A stretch of 64,000 nt of DNA from Cellulosimicrobium cellulans (GTDB lineage: Bacteria; Actinomycetota; Actinomycetes; Actinomycetales; Cellulomonadaceae), in the NCBI RefSeq assembly GCF_016907755.1, contig NZ_JAFBCN010000001.1:1364001-1428000 (forward strand). The letters are read 5' to 3'. The position numbers were made by a program, and so were the translations under genes. Numbering within the stretch: the stretch's first letter is position 1; each line of letters begins with the position of its first letter. The notes under the pieces were generated by a model. The model was not told the DNA's origin and did not search any database. It worked only from the letters and a program-made list of their open reading frames with translations. Positions 16,350 to 25,354 of the stretch are shown here, one piece after another.

Positions 16350-18968
16350 TTACGGGTAGCTGACGACCTTCGCCGGGACGGTCTCGACGCCGCTGGCGCG
16401 GGGGCCGACGCCGTTGATGACGTGCTCGTACGTGCCCACCCCGCCGAGCGAGACGGTCAGCAGCGAGTGCATCTTGACGCCCGGGGTGATCGGGACCTCG
16501 AACCCGTTGTCGGACACGATCGACGCGTCGGACGTGAACACGCAGTAAGAGCCCAGGCCCCAGGCCTCGTGGTTGCGCACGTGGTCCGCGACCTTGTACG
16601 CGGCCCACCCGCGGATGCCGTCGTGGTTCCACGCGGCCTGGTTCGGCGGGTCGTACGGGAGCTCGTTCTGGTAGAAGATCGTGCGCCCCCGCTCGCCGTT
16701 CCACAGGGTGTTGTACTTCTGGTAGTGCTCGACGAAGAGGCCGTAGCCGTCGACGTCGTCGCCGTTGACCACGAGGCCGTAGTCGGCGGTGTTGACGTCC
16801 CAGCCGATGCCCTCGCCGTGGTCGCCGCGCCAGGACCAGATGTGGTCGACGATCGTGTCGTCCGCGTTGATGACGATCGCGCTGTCGACCTTGCCCGCGT
16901 GCGCGCCGCCGACGCGCACGAACACGTCGTGGATCGAGATCGGGTCGTCCGCGTGGTCGGCGCTCGAGCCGTCCGTGCCCACGGTGAGCATGCTCGGCGA
17001 CTCGGCCGCCCCGGCGTCGAACAGGACGCTCGCGACCCGGACGCCGTCGACGTCGCCGACCTGCAGCGCGGTCTGTCCGGCGGTGGGCACGATGGTCGCG
17101 TAGCCGAGTCCCAGCACGACCGTGTCGGCGCGGTTCACCTCGATCGTCTCGTCGAGGTCGTACACGCCGGGCGTGAGCAGGAGGTGGAGGCCCTGGTCGA
17201 GCGCGGCGTTGATGTGCTCGGCGGTGTCGCCCGGGTGCGCGACGTAGAAGTCGTCGAGCGGGATCGACGTGCCGGGCGTGGAGCCGTTCTTCCACGTCGC
17301 GCCCCGCGTGCCCTCGCGCAGCGACGGGACGAAGACGGCGTAGTCGTCGCCGTCGAGGTAGAGGTACGGCTTCTCGCGGATCGTGCCCGTGGTGTCGAGC
17401 GTGGTGACCGCGGGCTCGGGGAACGTCGTCGGCGGGGCGTTCTCGGTGCCGGAGAACACCATGTTCCACAGCGTGCCGTCCCAGCCGCCCGTGAGCGTCG
17501 AGTCGCGCGTGTACCACTGCTGCTGCGTGTAGCCGCGGACCTGGCCGTCGACGATCGAGTCGGCCGTGAAGCCGCCCGACGCCCAGCCGTAGCGCGACGA
17601 GTGCAGCATGAGGTTGCCCTTGACGTGGATGCGCCGCATCGGGGCCGCCTGCGAGACGGCCCAGCGCATGTCGCCGCCGGTCGGGGTGACGGCGAGGTTC
17701 TCGATGGAGCGCCAGAAGTTCTGCGTCGCGTTCCCCTCGAACCACTCCGCGTCGGCCCATACGCCGCCCGTGATGTTCACGTCGTCGGGGTTCTTGCCGA
17801 GGCCGTTGACCGCGGTGTTGAAGCCGACGTTGACGTGCACCGGGTACGTGCCGGGCTCGAACAGGAACTGGTCGCGGCGCAGGCCGAACTGGCTCTCCTC
17901 CTGCGCGGCGTACGCCGCGTCGACGGCGGACTGGATGTCGGCGACCGGGGTGCCGGGGCCGAACACGTGCACGTTCGGCCCGAGGTCCCCGCCGCCCTCG
18001 ATCGGCTCACCCGTGCCCGGGTTCCCGGTCCCGTCGCCCGTGGTCAGCACGCGCAGCTCCCAGATCGAGTAGCCCCAGCCGGTGCCGCGCTCGGTCCCGA
18101 CGAGCCGGACGTAGCGGCCGGACCCGGTGACGTCGAGGGCCTGCTTGCCGCCCGTCCCGTCGGTCACGGTGCGCAGCGTGCGCCACAGGGCGCCGTCGTC
18201 GGACGTCTCGACGCGGAAGCCCTTGCCGAAGGCGCCCTCCCAGTCGATCTCGATCCCGCAGACGGGCTTGATCGCGCCCAGGTCGACCTGGAGCCACTGC
18301 GCGTCGGAGAAGTCGCTGCTCCAGCGCGTGTCCGCCTTGCCGTCCACGGCGAGGCCCGCGGCGTACGCGCCCTCGGCGGACGACGCCGTCGCCGCCTTCC
18401 CGAGCGCGGCGTTCGCCGTGCAGTCGTCGCCAGGGTCGACCGGGTCGACCGGGCCGCCGCCGGTCCCGGGCGTGCCGAACACCTGGAGCTCCCACAACGA
18501 GTAGCCGTAGCCGGTGCCGCGCTCGGTGCCGAGCAGGCGCACGTAGCGCCCGGTCCCGGACACGGGCAGCGTCTGCTGCCCGCCCGCGCCGTCGGTGACG
18601 GTCCGCAGCGTGCGCCAGGTCGAGCCGTCGTCGGACGCCTCGATGCGGAAGCCCTTGCCGTACGCGCCCTCCCAGCTCAGGGCGACGGACGAGAGCGTCG
18701 AGACCTGGCCGAGGTCGACCTGGAGCCACTGGCCCTCGGCGAACTCGCTGCCCCAGCGGGTGTTCAGGTCGCCGTCGACGGCCCGTGCGGCGGCGTAGTC
18801 GCCCTGCACGCTCGACGCGGTCGCGGGCTTGCCCTGGGAGAGGTTGACGGGTTCCGCCGCGGTCGAGACGGGCGCTGCGGCAGCCACGAGCGGCGCCGCG
18901 ACGCACGCCGCGGTCAGCCCTGCGGCGAGGGAGGCCAGGCGGAGCCTGGCCGTAGGTCGGAGATGCAT
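16350..18968 (-). CDS. Secreted discoidin-domain beta-helix protein
   Basis: The 872-residue secreted protein starts with a signal peptide (LASLAAGLTAACVAAPLVAAAA). Two F5/8 type C (discoidin) modules follow at about residues 42-175 and 190-325, sharing RWxSxFxxxQWLQVDLG and GRYVRLxGTERGTGxGYSxWEL; a Gly/Pro linker separates them. Residues about 345-872 form a right-handed beta-helix-like domain with FLFEPGTYPVHVNVGF, ATQNFWRSIENLAV, WAVSQAAPMRRIHVKG, LLLTPGVYDLDETIEV and YNTLWNGERGRTIFYQNELP. This actinobacterial family is sometimes auto-labelled adenylyl cyclase, with no cyclase motif to support it. A role on an extracellular polysaccharide is the natural inference; the reaction is unknown. 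It is the third of three discoidin genes in a row, each apparently with its own terminator. Confidence 0.75.
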   Translation of the reverse strand: MHLRPTARLRLASLAAGLTAACVAAPLVAAAAPVSTAAEPVNLSQGKPATASSVQGDYAAARAVDGDLNTRWGSEFAEGQWLQVDLGQVSTLSSVALSWEGAYGKGFRIEASDDGSTWRTLRTVTDGAGGQQTLPVSGTGRYVRLLGTERGTGYGYSLWELQVFGTPGTGGGPVDPVDPGDDCTANAALGKAATASSAEGAYAAGLAVDGKADTRWSSDFSDAQWLQVDLGAIKPVCGIEIDWEGAFGKGFRVETSDDGALWRTLRTVTDGTGGKQALDVTGSGRYVRLVGTERGTGWGYSIWELRVLTTGDGTGNPGTGEPIEGGGDLGPNVHVFGPGTPVADIQSAVDAAYAAQEESQFGLRRDQFLFEPGTYPVHVNVGFNTAVNGLGKNPDDVNITGGVWADAEWFEGNATQNFWRSIENLAVTPTGGDMRWAVSQAAPMRRIHVKGNLMLHSSRYGWASGGFTADSIVDGQVRGYTQQQWYTRDSTLTGGWDGTLWNMVFSGTENAPPTTFPEPAVTTLDTTGTIREKPYLYLDGDDYAVFVPSLREGTRGATWKNGSTPGTSIPLDDFYVAHPGDTAEHINAALDQGLHLLLTPGVYDLDETIEVNRADTVVLGLGYATIVPTAGQTALQVGDVDGVRVASVLFDAGAAESPSMLTVGTDGSSADHADDPISIHDVFVRVGGAHAGKVDSAIVINADDTIVDHIWSWRGDHGEGIGWDVNTADYGLVVNGDDVDGYGLFVEHYQKYNTLWNGERGRTIFYQNELPYDPPNQAAWNHDGIRGWAAYKVADHVRNHEAWGLGSYCVFTSDASIVSDNGFEVPITPGVKMHSLLTVSLGGVGTYEHVINGVGPRASGVETVPAKVVSYP

Positions 18969-19018
18969 GGTCCTGCCTTCTTCGGGTCGGTGGGTCGTGC
19001 CGGGCACGACCGTGCCCC

Positions 19019-19054
19019 GGGTGCGGCGCCGTCGAGGTCGACGACGCCGCACCC
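19019..19054 (-). terminator. Hairpin terminator after the DUF1996 gene
   Basis: GGGTGCGGCG at 19019-19028 pairs with CGCCGCACCC at 19045-19054. An inner CGTCG/CGACG stem and a four-base loop complete it. It lies 17 bases beyond the stop of the discoidin-DUF1996 gene, transcribed leftward. Confidence 0.65.
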
Positions 19055-19070
19055 GTCGGGCGGTGGGGTG

Positions 19071-20480
19071 TCAGCCGACGAGCTGGTAGTTCTCGTCGAG
19101 GACCGTGCCGCGGTGCGGCTTGTAGAGGTCGTAGCCGCGCGGGTTGCACTGGAGCCCGCCGTTGATGCAGTGCTCCACGAGGCGCTCCAGCACCTCGGGC
19201 TCCCAGCCGTTGATGAAGTCGTAGTGCCACGACTGGTCGGAGCCGCTCACGAGTCTCACGTCGGACATGTCACCGCTCACGGGCCACGCGATCTTGAACT
19301 CGATCATCGGGACCGCGATCGGGTTCGTCATGGGGCACTGCCCGTCCACGGGGTACGCCATGTGCGTGCCGTGACCCATGTGCGACGCCGCGTCGGGAGA
19401 CAGGTGCATGCCGTCCCAGCAGCTCGGCGCCTGGTAGCGGATGTTCAGCTCGGTGCCCTCGGGGCAGTGGGCCGGGATGTCCCAGCTCTTCGAGATGTCG
19501 CCGCACTCCCAGCCCTCGACGGCGCCCGGCGCGGTCCGGAACTCGTCGTACGTCGCCATCATGTCGCCCGCCACGAACCGCAGCCCCGGCGGGAACGGCT
19601 GGACCTTCGTGTAGTCGTCGATCCCCGACTTGTAGTAGATCGTCATCGGGATGTCGGGCTCGATCGGCACCCCGTTCTTCTCGATCGCCGGGAACCAGTA
19701 CGACGAGTGGTCCTGCGGGACCGTGCAGGTCGAGTCGGTGTTCTCGAACAGGTCCTCCGGGACCGTGAACGCGTCCGTCACGCGGTTGCCGACGAACGTG
19801 TGCAGGTGCGACTTCCCGGGCTGTCCCGGGAAGACGATCGGGTCGTCGGGCAGGAAGTGCGAGAACGAGCAGTTCGCCTGGAACTCGTGGTGCGTGACCT
19901 CGTCGTCCCACTCCGGCGGCTCCTCGGGGTCCGGCGCGTCGCCGTCGCCGAACACCTGGAGCTCGTACAGCGAGTAGCCGTACTGGGTGCCGCGCTCCGT
20001 GCCGACGACCTGGACGTAGCGTCCCGCCACGTCGACGTCGAACGACTGCACGCCGCCCGTCCCGTCGGCGACGGTCGCGACGGTCGTCCAGGACTGCCCG
20101 TCCTGCGACACCTGGACCGTGAAGTCCTTGCCGTACGCCGCCTCCCAGTCGAGGACGACGCGGTCGAGGTCGTGCGCCTCGCCGAGGTCGACGCGGAGCC
20201 ACTGGTCGTCGCTCGGCTGGCTCGCCCAGCGGGTGGCCCGGTCGCCGTCGACCGCGAACCGGGGCCCGAGGCCGCCGGACTCGGAGCTCGACGCCGAGGT
20301 GAGCGCGCCCTGGGAGAGCAGGGTGTCCGGGGCGGCCGCGGCGCTCGTCGTGACGACCACCGAGGTCGACGCGACGAGGACGCCTGTCATCGTCGCGGCG
20401 ATCCGACGTCGGCGTGTCCCGGCGCGGCGTCTGCCGTGCCGGGGAGGCGATAGCGTGGTGGTGCGTGTCGTGCCGTGCAT
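19071..20480 (-). CDS. Secreted discoidin-DUF1996 protein
   Basis: The 469-residue product has an Arg-rich signal region, one F5/8 type C module (about residues 50-185, with RWASQPSDDQWLRVDLG and GRYVQVVGTERGTQYGYSLYEL), a short Pro/Glu linker and a DUF1996 domain (about 205-469). The DUF1996 part shows FQANCSFSHFLPDDPIVFPG, GKSHLHTFVGN, SSYWFPAIEKNG, CPEGTELNIRYQAPSCWDG and GHGTHMAYPVDGQCPM, rich in conserved His, Trp and Cys. DUF1996 is common in fungi and actinobacteria and has no established reaction that I know of. AAGGAGGAAGC directly precedes the ATG. It stands between the other two discoidin genes, so action on the same surface or glycan is inferred. Confidence 0.82.
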   Translation of the reverse strand: MHGTTRTTTLSPPRHGRRRAGTRRRRIAATMTGVLVASTSVVVTTSAAAAPDTLLSQGALTSASSSESGGLGPRFAVDGDRATRWASQPSDDQWLRVDLGEAHDLDRVVLDWEAAYGKDFTVQVSQDGQSWTTVATVADGTGGVQSFDVDVAGRYVQVVGTERGTQYGYSLYELQVFGDGDAPDPEEPPEWDDEVTHHEFQANCSFSHFLPDDPIVFPGQPGKSHLHTFVGNRVTDAFTVPEDLFENTDSTCTVPQDHSSYWFPAIEKNGVPIEPDIPMTIYYKSGIDDYTKVQPFPPGLRFVAGDMMATYDEFRTAPGAVEGWECGDISKSWDIPAHCPEGTELNIRYQAPSCWDGMHLSPDAASHMGHGTHMAYPVDGQCPMTNPIAVPMIEFKIAWPVSGDMSDVRLVSGSDQSWHYDFINGWEPEVLERLVEHCINGGLQCNPRGYDLYKPHRGTVLDENYQLVG

Positions 20481-20585
20481 GCTTCCTCCTTCGAGGGTCG
20501 TCGCGCGCTGCGGAGCCTCTCGGGCAGGAGCGCGCGACGCTGCGCGGATGATGGGCACGCCCGGCGTCTGTCACCGGGCGCCGTG

Positions 20586-20619
20586 CCGGGTGGGGGCGGT
20601 TGCCGCCGCCCCCACCCGG
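20586..20619 (-). terminator. Hairpin terminator after the discoidin-glycosidase gene
   Basis: CCGGGTGGGGGCGG at 20586-20599 and CCGCCCCCACCCGG at 20606-20619 form a perfect 14-bp stem with a six-base loop. It lies 12 bases past the stop of the leftward glycosidase-like gene. Confidence 0.75.
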
Positions 20620-20630
20620 ACGTCTGTGTG

Positions 20631-22904
20631 TCAGCGCTGGTAGACGCCGAGCTCGAACAGCGAGTAGCCCCACGCGGTGCCGCGCGCGTCGAGCTTGAGC
20701 CGCACGTAGCGGCCGTTGCCCGCGACGTCGAGGCTGTCGACCCCGCCGTCGCCGTCCGTCACCGTGCGGACCGTCGTCCAGGACTGGCCGTCGTTCGAGG
20801 TCTGGATCCGGTAGGCCTTGCCGAACGCCGACTCCCAGACGAGCTGGACGTGCTGGAACGCCTGGACCGAGCCGAGGTCGACCGTCAGCCACTCGTCGTC
20901 GTTCCAGTTGCTCGCCCAGCGCGTGCCCTGGTCGCCGTCGGTCGCCTGACCGGGCGACCAGTTGCCGTTCCAGGGGTCGAAGCTCGACGCGGTCGTGGTC
21001 TTGCCCTGCGCGATGTTCGTCCCGGCGACGGGCGGTGCGACGACGCGGAACGAACGCGTCTCGACCCCGACGTTCCCCTTCCCGTCCTCGGCCCAGACGT
21101 AGAGCTTCCACACGCCGAGCCGGGAGGGCGCGGTGACCGAGAACTTCCCCTGGCCCTTGCTCGTGAGCTCGGTCCAGGCGAGGCCCCCGGCGCCGTCGAC
21201 GTACTTGCTGTTGAAGAACGCGACGTAGTTGATCGGGTCGCCGTCGGGGTCCGTCGCGGCGAGGTCGAAGTCCAGCGTGGCGCCGGCGGTCACGGCCGTC
21301 GAGCCCGGGATCGCCATGCCGGTGATGCGCGGGGCGGTGTTCACGCCCGCGAGGTCGACGCCCCAGGTCTTGGCGATCGCGTGGTAGCCGAGGCGCTTGT
21401 TGTTGCCGGGCGTGATGTTGAACCACACCCCGCCGAAGTCGCCCTCGACCCCGTAGTGGAAGAACGTCGCGCCGAGCGCCTTGCCCTCGTGCTCCATGAG
21501 GCACTTCCACGACAGCGGCAGCGCGCGGCTCTTCTCGATGTCGGTGGGCTCGTCCGGGACGCCGTTCACGTCGTCCGGAACCTCCCACTCGCCGGCCGCG
21601 CCACCCTCGGTGAGGACGTACGGCTTGCCGTAGTTCCCGGCCTCCCACGCGCTCGCGATGCTGCACACGTCGCCGTAGGCGTTGATGGAGAGCAGGTCCA
21701 GGTCGGGCGCGTTGTCCCGGATGTACGGCCAGGCTCCGGTCCACGCGTCGGTGTTCGACGTCGGGTGGTTGGGGTCGATCGCGTGGATCGCGACGCTCAC
21801 CTCGTTGACGAACGACGCGTACGCCTTGCGGATCTCCTCGAGGTCCGTGCCCGAGTAGCAGTTCTGCAGGCCGAGGATCGCCTCGTTGCCGATGTTCCAC
21901 ATGAGCACGGCCGGGTGGTTCTTGTACTCCTGGACCCAGCGCAGGATGTCGGCCTTGGTGTCGTTCTTGTAGGTCGTGTCGGTGCGGTAGTCGATGCAGC
22001 CGCCCGACCCCGGCCCGCCGCCGGGCATGAGCCAGAAGCCCGCGATGACGCGGACGTCGTGCTCGGCCGCGGCGTCGAAGATCGCGCGCGAGTCGGCGCC
22101 CGTGCCCCAGGTGCGGGTCGTGTTGCCGTTGATGTCGGCGAGGCCCTGCATGCGCGGGCCGGTCTCCTCGGCGCTCGTGCCGCCCCACGTGAACCCGCGC
22201 ACGGTGTACGGCTGCCCGTCCACCTGGAGGTCCCAGTCGCCGTTGCCGCCGACGACCTTCACGACGCTCGGGCCCGAGTCCTTGACCGGGACCGCCGGGT
22301 GGCCGGGGTGCACGTAGTCGGGGAACGGGTCGGTCGGGTCCGTGGGGTCGGTGGGATCGGTCGGCCCCGAGCCGCCCGCCTCGCCGAACACGCGGAACTC
22401 GTAGAGGGAGTGGCCGTAGCCGCCCGGGCGCGCGGTCGAGAGCACGCGCACGTAGCGACCCTCGCCGTCCACGTCGAGCACGTCGGTGCCGCCGTCGCCC
22501 TGGGTCGTGGAGTAGAGCGTGCGCCACGTGGAGGCGTCGTCGGAGGCCTGGACCTGGTACGCGGACGAGTAGGCGCCCTCCCAGACGAGCTCGACGCGGT
22601 CGACGCTCGCGTCCTGCTGCAGGTCGACCTGGAGCCACTGGGGGTCGCTCCAGGCGCTGGACCAGCGCGTACCGAGGTCGCCGTCGACGGCGTTGCTCGC
22701 GGCGTACCCGGTCCAGTCGTCCTGGACGGACGACGCGGTGGCGGGCTTGCCCTGGGACAGGAGCACCGGCTCGGCGCTCGCGGTCGCCGCCGGCACGACC
22801 AGCGCCGCTCCCGCGAGCGCGCCGGAGGCCATCGTCGCGAGCGCGGCGCGGGCCGCTCGGCGTCTGCGGGGTCGCCCGGGGGCGGTGGGGGATGTGGTGC
22901 GCAT
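20631..22904 (-). CDS. Secreted clan GH-A (GH2-type TIM-barrel) glycosidase-like protein with two discoidin modules
   Basis: The 757-residue protein has a signal peptide (ALATMASGALAGAALVVPAATASA), an N-terminal discoidin module (about 45-180), an acidic TDPTDPTDP linker and a TIM-barrel domain (about 215-525). An Ig/cadherin-like module follows (about 535-620, TDPDGDPINYVAFF), then a second discoidin module (about 630-757). The barrel holds the two carboxylates of clan GH-A enzymes: Glu341 in NIGNEAILG (acid/base) and Glu433 in VLTEGGAAG (nucleophile), both intact. A retaining glycosidase or transglycosidase is likely, but the exact family and sugar are not clear; GH2, GH5 or GH72-like relatives remain possible. 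It is the first of the three discoidin genes next to the divergent LacI regulator. Confidence 0.78.
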   Translation of the reverse strand: MRTTSPTAPGRPRRRRAARAALATMASGALAGAALVVPAATASAEPVLLSQGKPATASSVQDDWTGYAASNAVDGDLGTRWSSAWSDPQWLQVDLQQDASVDRVELVWEGAYSSAYQVQASDDASTWRTLYSTTQGDGGTDVLDVDGEGRYVRVLSTARPGGYGHSLYEFRVFGEAGGSGPTDPTDPTDPTDPFPDYVHPGHPAVPVKDSGPSVVKVVGGNGDWDLQVDGQPYTVRGFTWGGTSAEETGPRMQGLADINGNTTRTWGTGADSRAIFDAAAEHDVRVIAGFWLMPGGGPGSGGCIDYRTDTTYKNDTKADILRWVQEYKNHPAVLMWNIGNEAILGLQNCYSGTDLEEIRKAYASFVNEVSVAIHAIDPNHPTSNTDAWTGAWPYIRDNAPDLDLLSINAYGDVCSIASAWEAGNYGKPYVLTEGGAAGEWEVPDDVNGVPDEPTDIEKSRALPLSWKCLMEHEGKALGATFFHYGVEGDFGGVWFNITPGNNKRLGYHAIAKTWGVDLAGVNTAPRITGMAIPGSTAVTAGATLDFDLAATDPDGDPINYVAFFNSKYVDGAGGLAWTELTSKGQGKFSVTAPSRLGVWKLYVWAEDGKGNVGVETRSFRVVAPPVAGTNIAQGKTTTASSFDPWNGNWSPGQATDGDQGTRWASNWNDDEWLTVDLGSVQAFQHVQLVWESAFGKAYRIQTSNDGQSWTTVRTVTDGDGGVDSLDVAGNGRYVRLKLDARGTAWGYSLFELGVYQR

Positions 22905-23226
22905 CGTGTTCGTCTACCTCTCCGTCCGCCCCAGGTCTGCATCGACCCGGGGCACAGTTCGTCGTCGAGCCGTGCCCTCAGCCGCGGCGCCGCGACTGAG
23001 GTTGTGAAGCAGGGAGAGCGCTCTTACCCGAGGCCCGAGTTTTCACCCGCTCACGGGGGCTGTCAAGCGCAGCAGGCGCTCGGCCTGGTGGGAATAAGCC
23101 CATAAACCGTGCGAAAACGGGCAGTAAGTCTGACAAACTGGTTAGTAAGAAAACGGGAAGCGGACCAGGCTCGTCCCGCGCTGGGGCGGTCGGGGAAAGC
23201 GCTCTTACCCCTGCTATCGTCGGGGT
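22905..23226 (+). promoter_or_regulatory. Divergent promoter region with two LacI-type operators
   Basis: This 322-bp stretch has no gene. Two related sites carry the shared right half GCTCTTACCC: GGGAGAGCGCTCTTACCC at 23012-23029 and GGGGAAAGCGCTCTTACCCC at 23192-23211, with centres 181 bp apart. The inferred ideal site is GGGTAAGAGCGCTCTTACCC. One copy lies near each divergent gene (discoidin-glycosidase and LacI regulator). An unusually AT-rich part between them (about 23090-23160) is a plausible promoter. Confidence 0.6.
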
Positions 23227-24273
23227 GTGAGCGAAGACGTGCAGCACCGGGCGCCGACGCTCGACGACGTCGCCCGTGTCGCGGGCGTCTCGCGCGCGAC
23301 GGTCTCGCGCGTCGTCAACGGCAAGCGCAAGGTCGCCCCCGCGGTCCAGGAGGTCGTCCTCGAGGCCGTGGCGGCGACCGGCTACGTGCCCAACCGGGCC
23401 GCCCGCTCCCTCGTCACGCGGCGGACCGGGACGGTCGCGGTCGTCGTCTCCGGTGCCGAGCCCGTCCCCGACGACGGCCTGCACCTCCCGCGCCTGCTCG
23501 CCGACCCGTTCTTCGGCCGCGTCGTGGGGTCGTTCGTGCGGTCCCTGCGGCCGCACGACGTCCACCCCGTGCTCATGCTCGCCGACGGTGACGAGGCGAG
23601 GCGGCAGGTCGTGTCCTACCTACGGTTCGGCAACGCCGACGGCGCGCTCCTGGTCTCGACCCACGCCGACGACCCGCTCCCCGAGCAGCTCCTCGCGACG
23701 GGCCGCCCCACCGTGCTCTTCGCCCGGCCGCCGCACCCGCTGCCGGTGAGCTACGTCGACGTCGCGAACGCCGACGGGGCACGCCTCGCCGCGCACCACC
23801 TCCTCGACCGCGGGTGCCGGGCCGTCGGGGTGGTGTCGGGCCCGCTCGACGTGCTCGCCGCCCGGGACCGCCTCGAGGGCTTCCGCGCCGCGATGGCCCG
23901 GCGGGGCCACGCCTACGTCCCGAGCGTCGAGGGCAACTTCACCGTCGAGAGCGGCGAGGCCGCGATGCTCGAGCTGCTGCGCACCGCCCCCGGGCTCGAC
24001 GGCGTCTTCGTCTCGAACGACGTCATGGCGCAGGGGGCGGTCCACGCGCTGCGCGAGCAGGGACGCCGGGTGCCCGACGACGTCGCCGTCGTGGGGTTCG
24101 ACGACAGCCCCGCCGGAACGCTCACGCGCCCGGCGCTCACGACCGTGCGCCAGCCCGTGGAGGAGATGGCGGCCGAGATGGCGCGCCTCCTGCTGGAACA
24201 GGTCGAGACCGGCGAGCCACGGGTCACGTCGCGGATCTTCGACCCCGTGCTCGTCGTGCGGGACTCGGCGTAG
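23227..24273 (+). CDS. LacI-family transcriptional regulator
   Basis: The 348-residue repressor has the LacI helix-turn-helix at residues 8-60 (TLDDVARVAGVSRATVSRVVNG, then YVPNRAARSLVTRR) and a complete effector-binding domain (AVVVSGAEPVPDD, VFVSNDVMAQGAVHALREQG, VVGFDDSPAGTLTRPALTTV). The GTG start at 23227 lies 16 bp downstream of a GCTCTTACCC operator. It is divergent from the three discoidin genes and probably represses at least the nearest of them and itself. The effector is unknown; LacI members of such loci usually sense the oligosaccharide released. Confidence 0.92.
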   Translation: MSEDVQHRAPTLDDVARVAGVSRATVSRVVNGKRKVAPAVQEVVLEAVAATGYVPNRAARSLVTRRTGTVAVVVSGAEPVPDDGLHLPRLLADPFFGRVVGSFVRSLRPHDVHPVLMLADGDEARRQVVSYLRFGNADGALLVSTHADDPLPEQLLATGRPTVLFARPPHPLPVSYVDVANADGARLAAHHLLDRGCRAVGVVSGPLDVLAARDRLEGFRAAMARRGHAYVPSVEGNFTVESGEAAMLELLRTAPGLDGVFVSNDVMAQGAVHALREQGRRVPDDVAVVGFDDSPAGTLTRPALTTVRQPVEEMAAEMARLLLEQVETGEPRVTSRIFDPVLVVRDSA

Positions 24274-24304
24274 CCCCACCGCGCCGGAGGGGCAGAATGG
24301 GCCC

Positions 24305-25354
24305 ATGCCTCTCGCCCCGCGCTACGTCGCCGCCGACGACCGTTACGACACCATGACCTACCGCCGGACGGGGCGCAGCGGCCTCGACCTGCCCGCGATC
24401 TCGCTCGGTCTCTGGCACAACTTCGGTGACGTGAACCCGTTCGAGACGCAGCGCGCCGTGCTGCGCCGCGCGTTCGACCTCGGGATCACCCACTTCGACC
24501 TCGCGAACAACTACGGCCCGCCGTACGGCTCCGCGGAGGAGAACTTCGGCCGCCACCTCGCCCAGGACCTCGGCGCGTACCGCGACGAGCTCGTCATCTC
24601 CTCCAAGGCCGGGTACGACATGTGGCCCGGCCCGTACGGCGACGGCGGTTCGCGCAAGTACCTCCTGTCGTCGCTCGACCAGTCGCTGACACGCATGGGC
24701 CTCGACTACGTCGACGTCTTCTACCACCACCGCCCGGACCCGAGCACGCCGCTCGAGGAGTCCATGCGGGCGTTGCACGACGCCGTCCAGCAGGGCAAGG
24801 CGCTCTACGTCGGCGTCTCGAACTACTCGCCGTCCCGCACGCGCGAGGCCGCCGCGATCCTCGCCGACCTCGGCACCCCGCTGCTCATCCACCAGCCCAG
24901 CTACTCGATGCTCAACCGGCACGTCGAGGACCCGGCGCACGAGGACCGGTACGACGGCGTCCAGAGCGAGTCGCTGCTCGACGTCGTCGGCGACCTCGGC
25001 GTCGGCACCATCGTGTTCTCGCCGCTCCAGCAGGGCCTGCTCACCGACCGCTACCTCTCCGGCTCCGCGCCCGAGGGGTCGCGCGCCGCCCGCCCGGACT
25101 CGCCGTTCCTGTCCGAGCAGAACCTCGACGAGTCCTACCTCGGGAAGGCTCGCGCGCTGAACGAGATCGCCGCCGGCCGCGACCAGACGCTCGCCCAGCT
25201 CGCCCTCGCCTGGGTGCTCCGCGACGACCGCGTCACGTCCGCGCTCATCGGCGCGAGCAGCGTCCGCCAGCTCGAGAACAACGTCGCCGCGCTCTCGGCA
25301 CCCCCGCTCACCCCCGACGAGTCGGACGCGATCGAGTCCGCCCTCGCGAGGTAG
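24305..25354 (+). CDS. Aldo/keto reductase (YghZ/L-glyceraldehyde 3-phosphate reductase type)
   Basis: The 349-residue NADPH-dependent reductase has an (alpha/beta)8 barrel start (LPAISLGLWHNFGDV). The catalytic tetrad is visible as Asp in HFDLANNYGPP, Tyr in the same block, Lys in ELVISSKAGYDMWPGPYG and His in DVFYHHRPDP. The C-terminal coenzyme region reads IGASSVRQLENNVAAL. The GxGSRKYLLSSLDQSLTRMG block and the length match the subgroup that reduces glyceraldehyde 3-phosphate and other aldehydes. The stop codon lies inside the GAGGTAGA repeat. Confidence 0.88.
   Translation: MPLAPRYVAADDRYDTMTYRRTGRSGLDLPAISLGLWHNFGDVNPFETQRAVLRRAFDLGITHFDLANNYGPPYGSAEENFGRHLAQDLGAYRDELVISSKAGYDMWPGPYGDGGSRKYLLSSLDQSLTRMGLDYVDVFYHHRPDPSTPLEESMRALHDAVQQGKALYVGVSNYSPSRTREAAAILADLGTPLLIHQPSYSMLNRHVEDPAHEDRYDGVQSESLLDVVGDLGVGTIVFSPLQQGLLTDRYLSGSAPEGSRAARPDSPFLSEQNLDESYLGKARALNEIAAGRDQTLAQLALAWVLRDDRVTSALIGASSVRQLENNVAALSAPPLTPDESDAIESALAR

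Noticed and set aside
16350-18968. Adenylyl cyclase, a label sometimes attached to this beta-helix family
   Set aside because: No cyclase catalytic motif is present; the protein is secreted with two discoidin modules and a beta-helix fold pattern.
16191-20453. A 1420-codon open frame on the plus strand opposite two discoidin genes
   Set aside because: Its predicted product is Arg/Val/Asp-rich with no domain. It is antisense to genes with signal peptides and clear modules, and arises from the high GC content of the coding strand.
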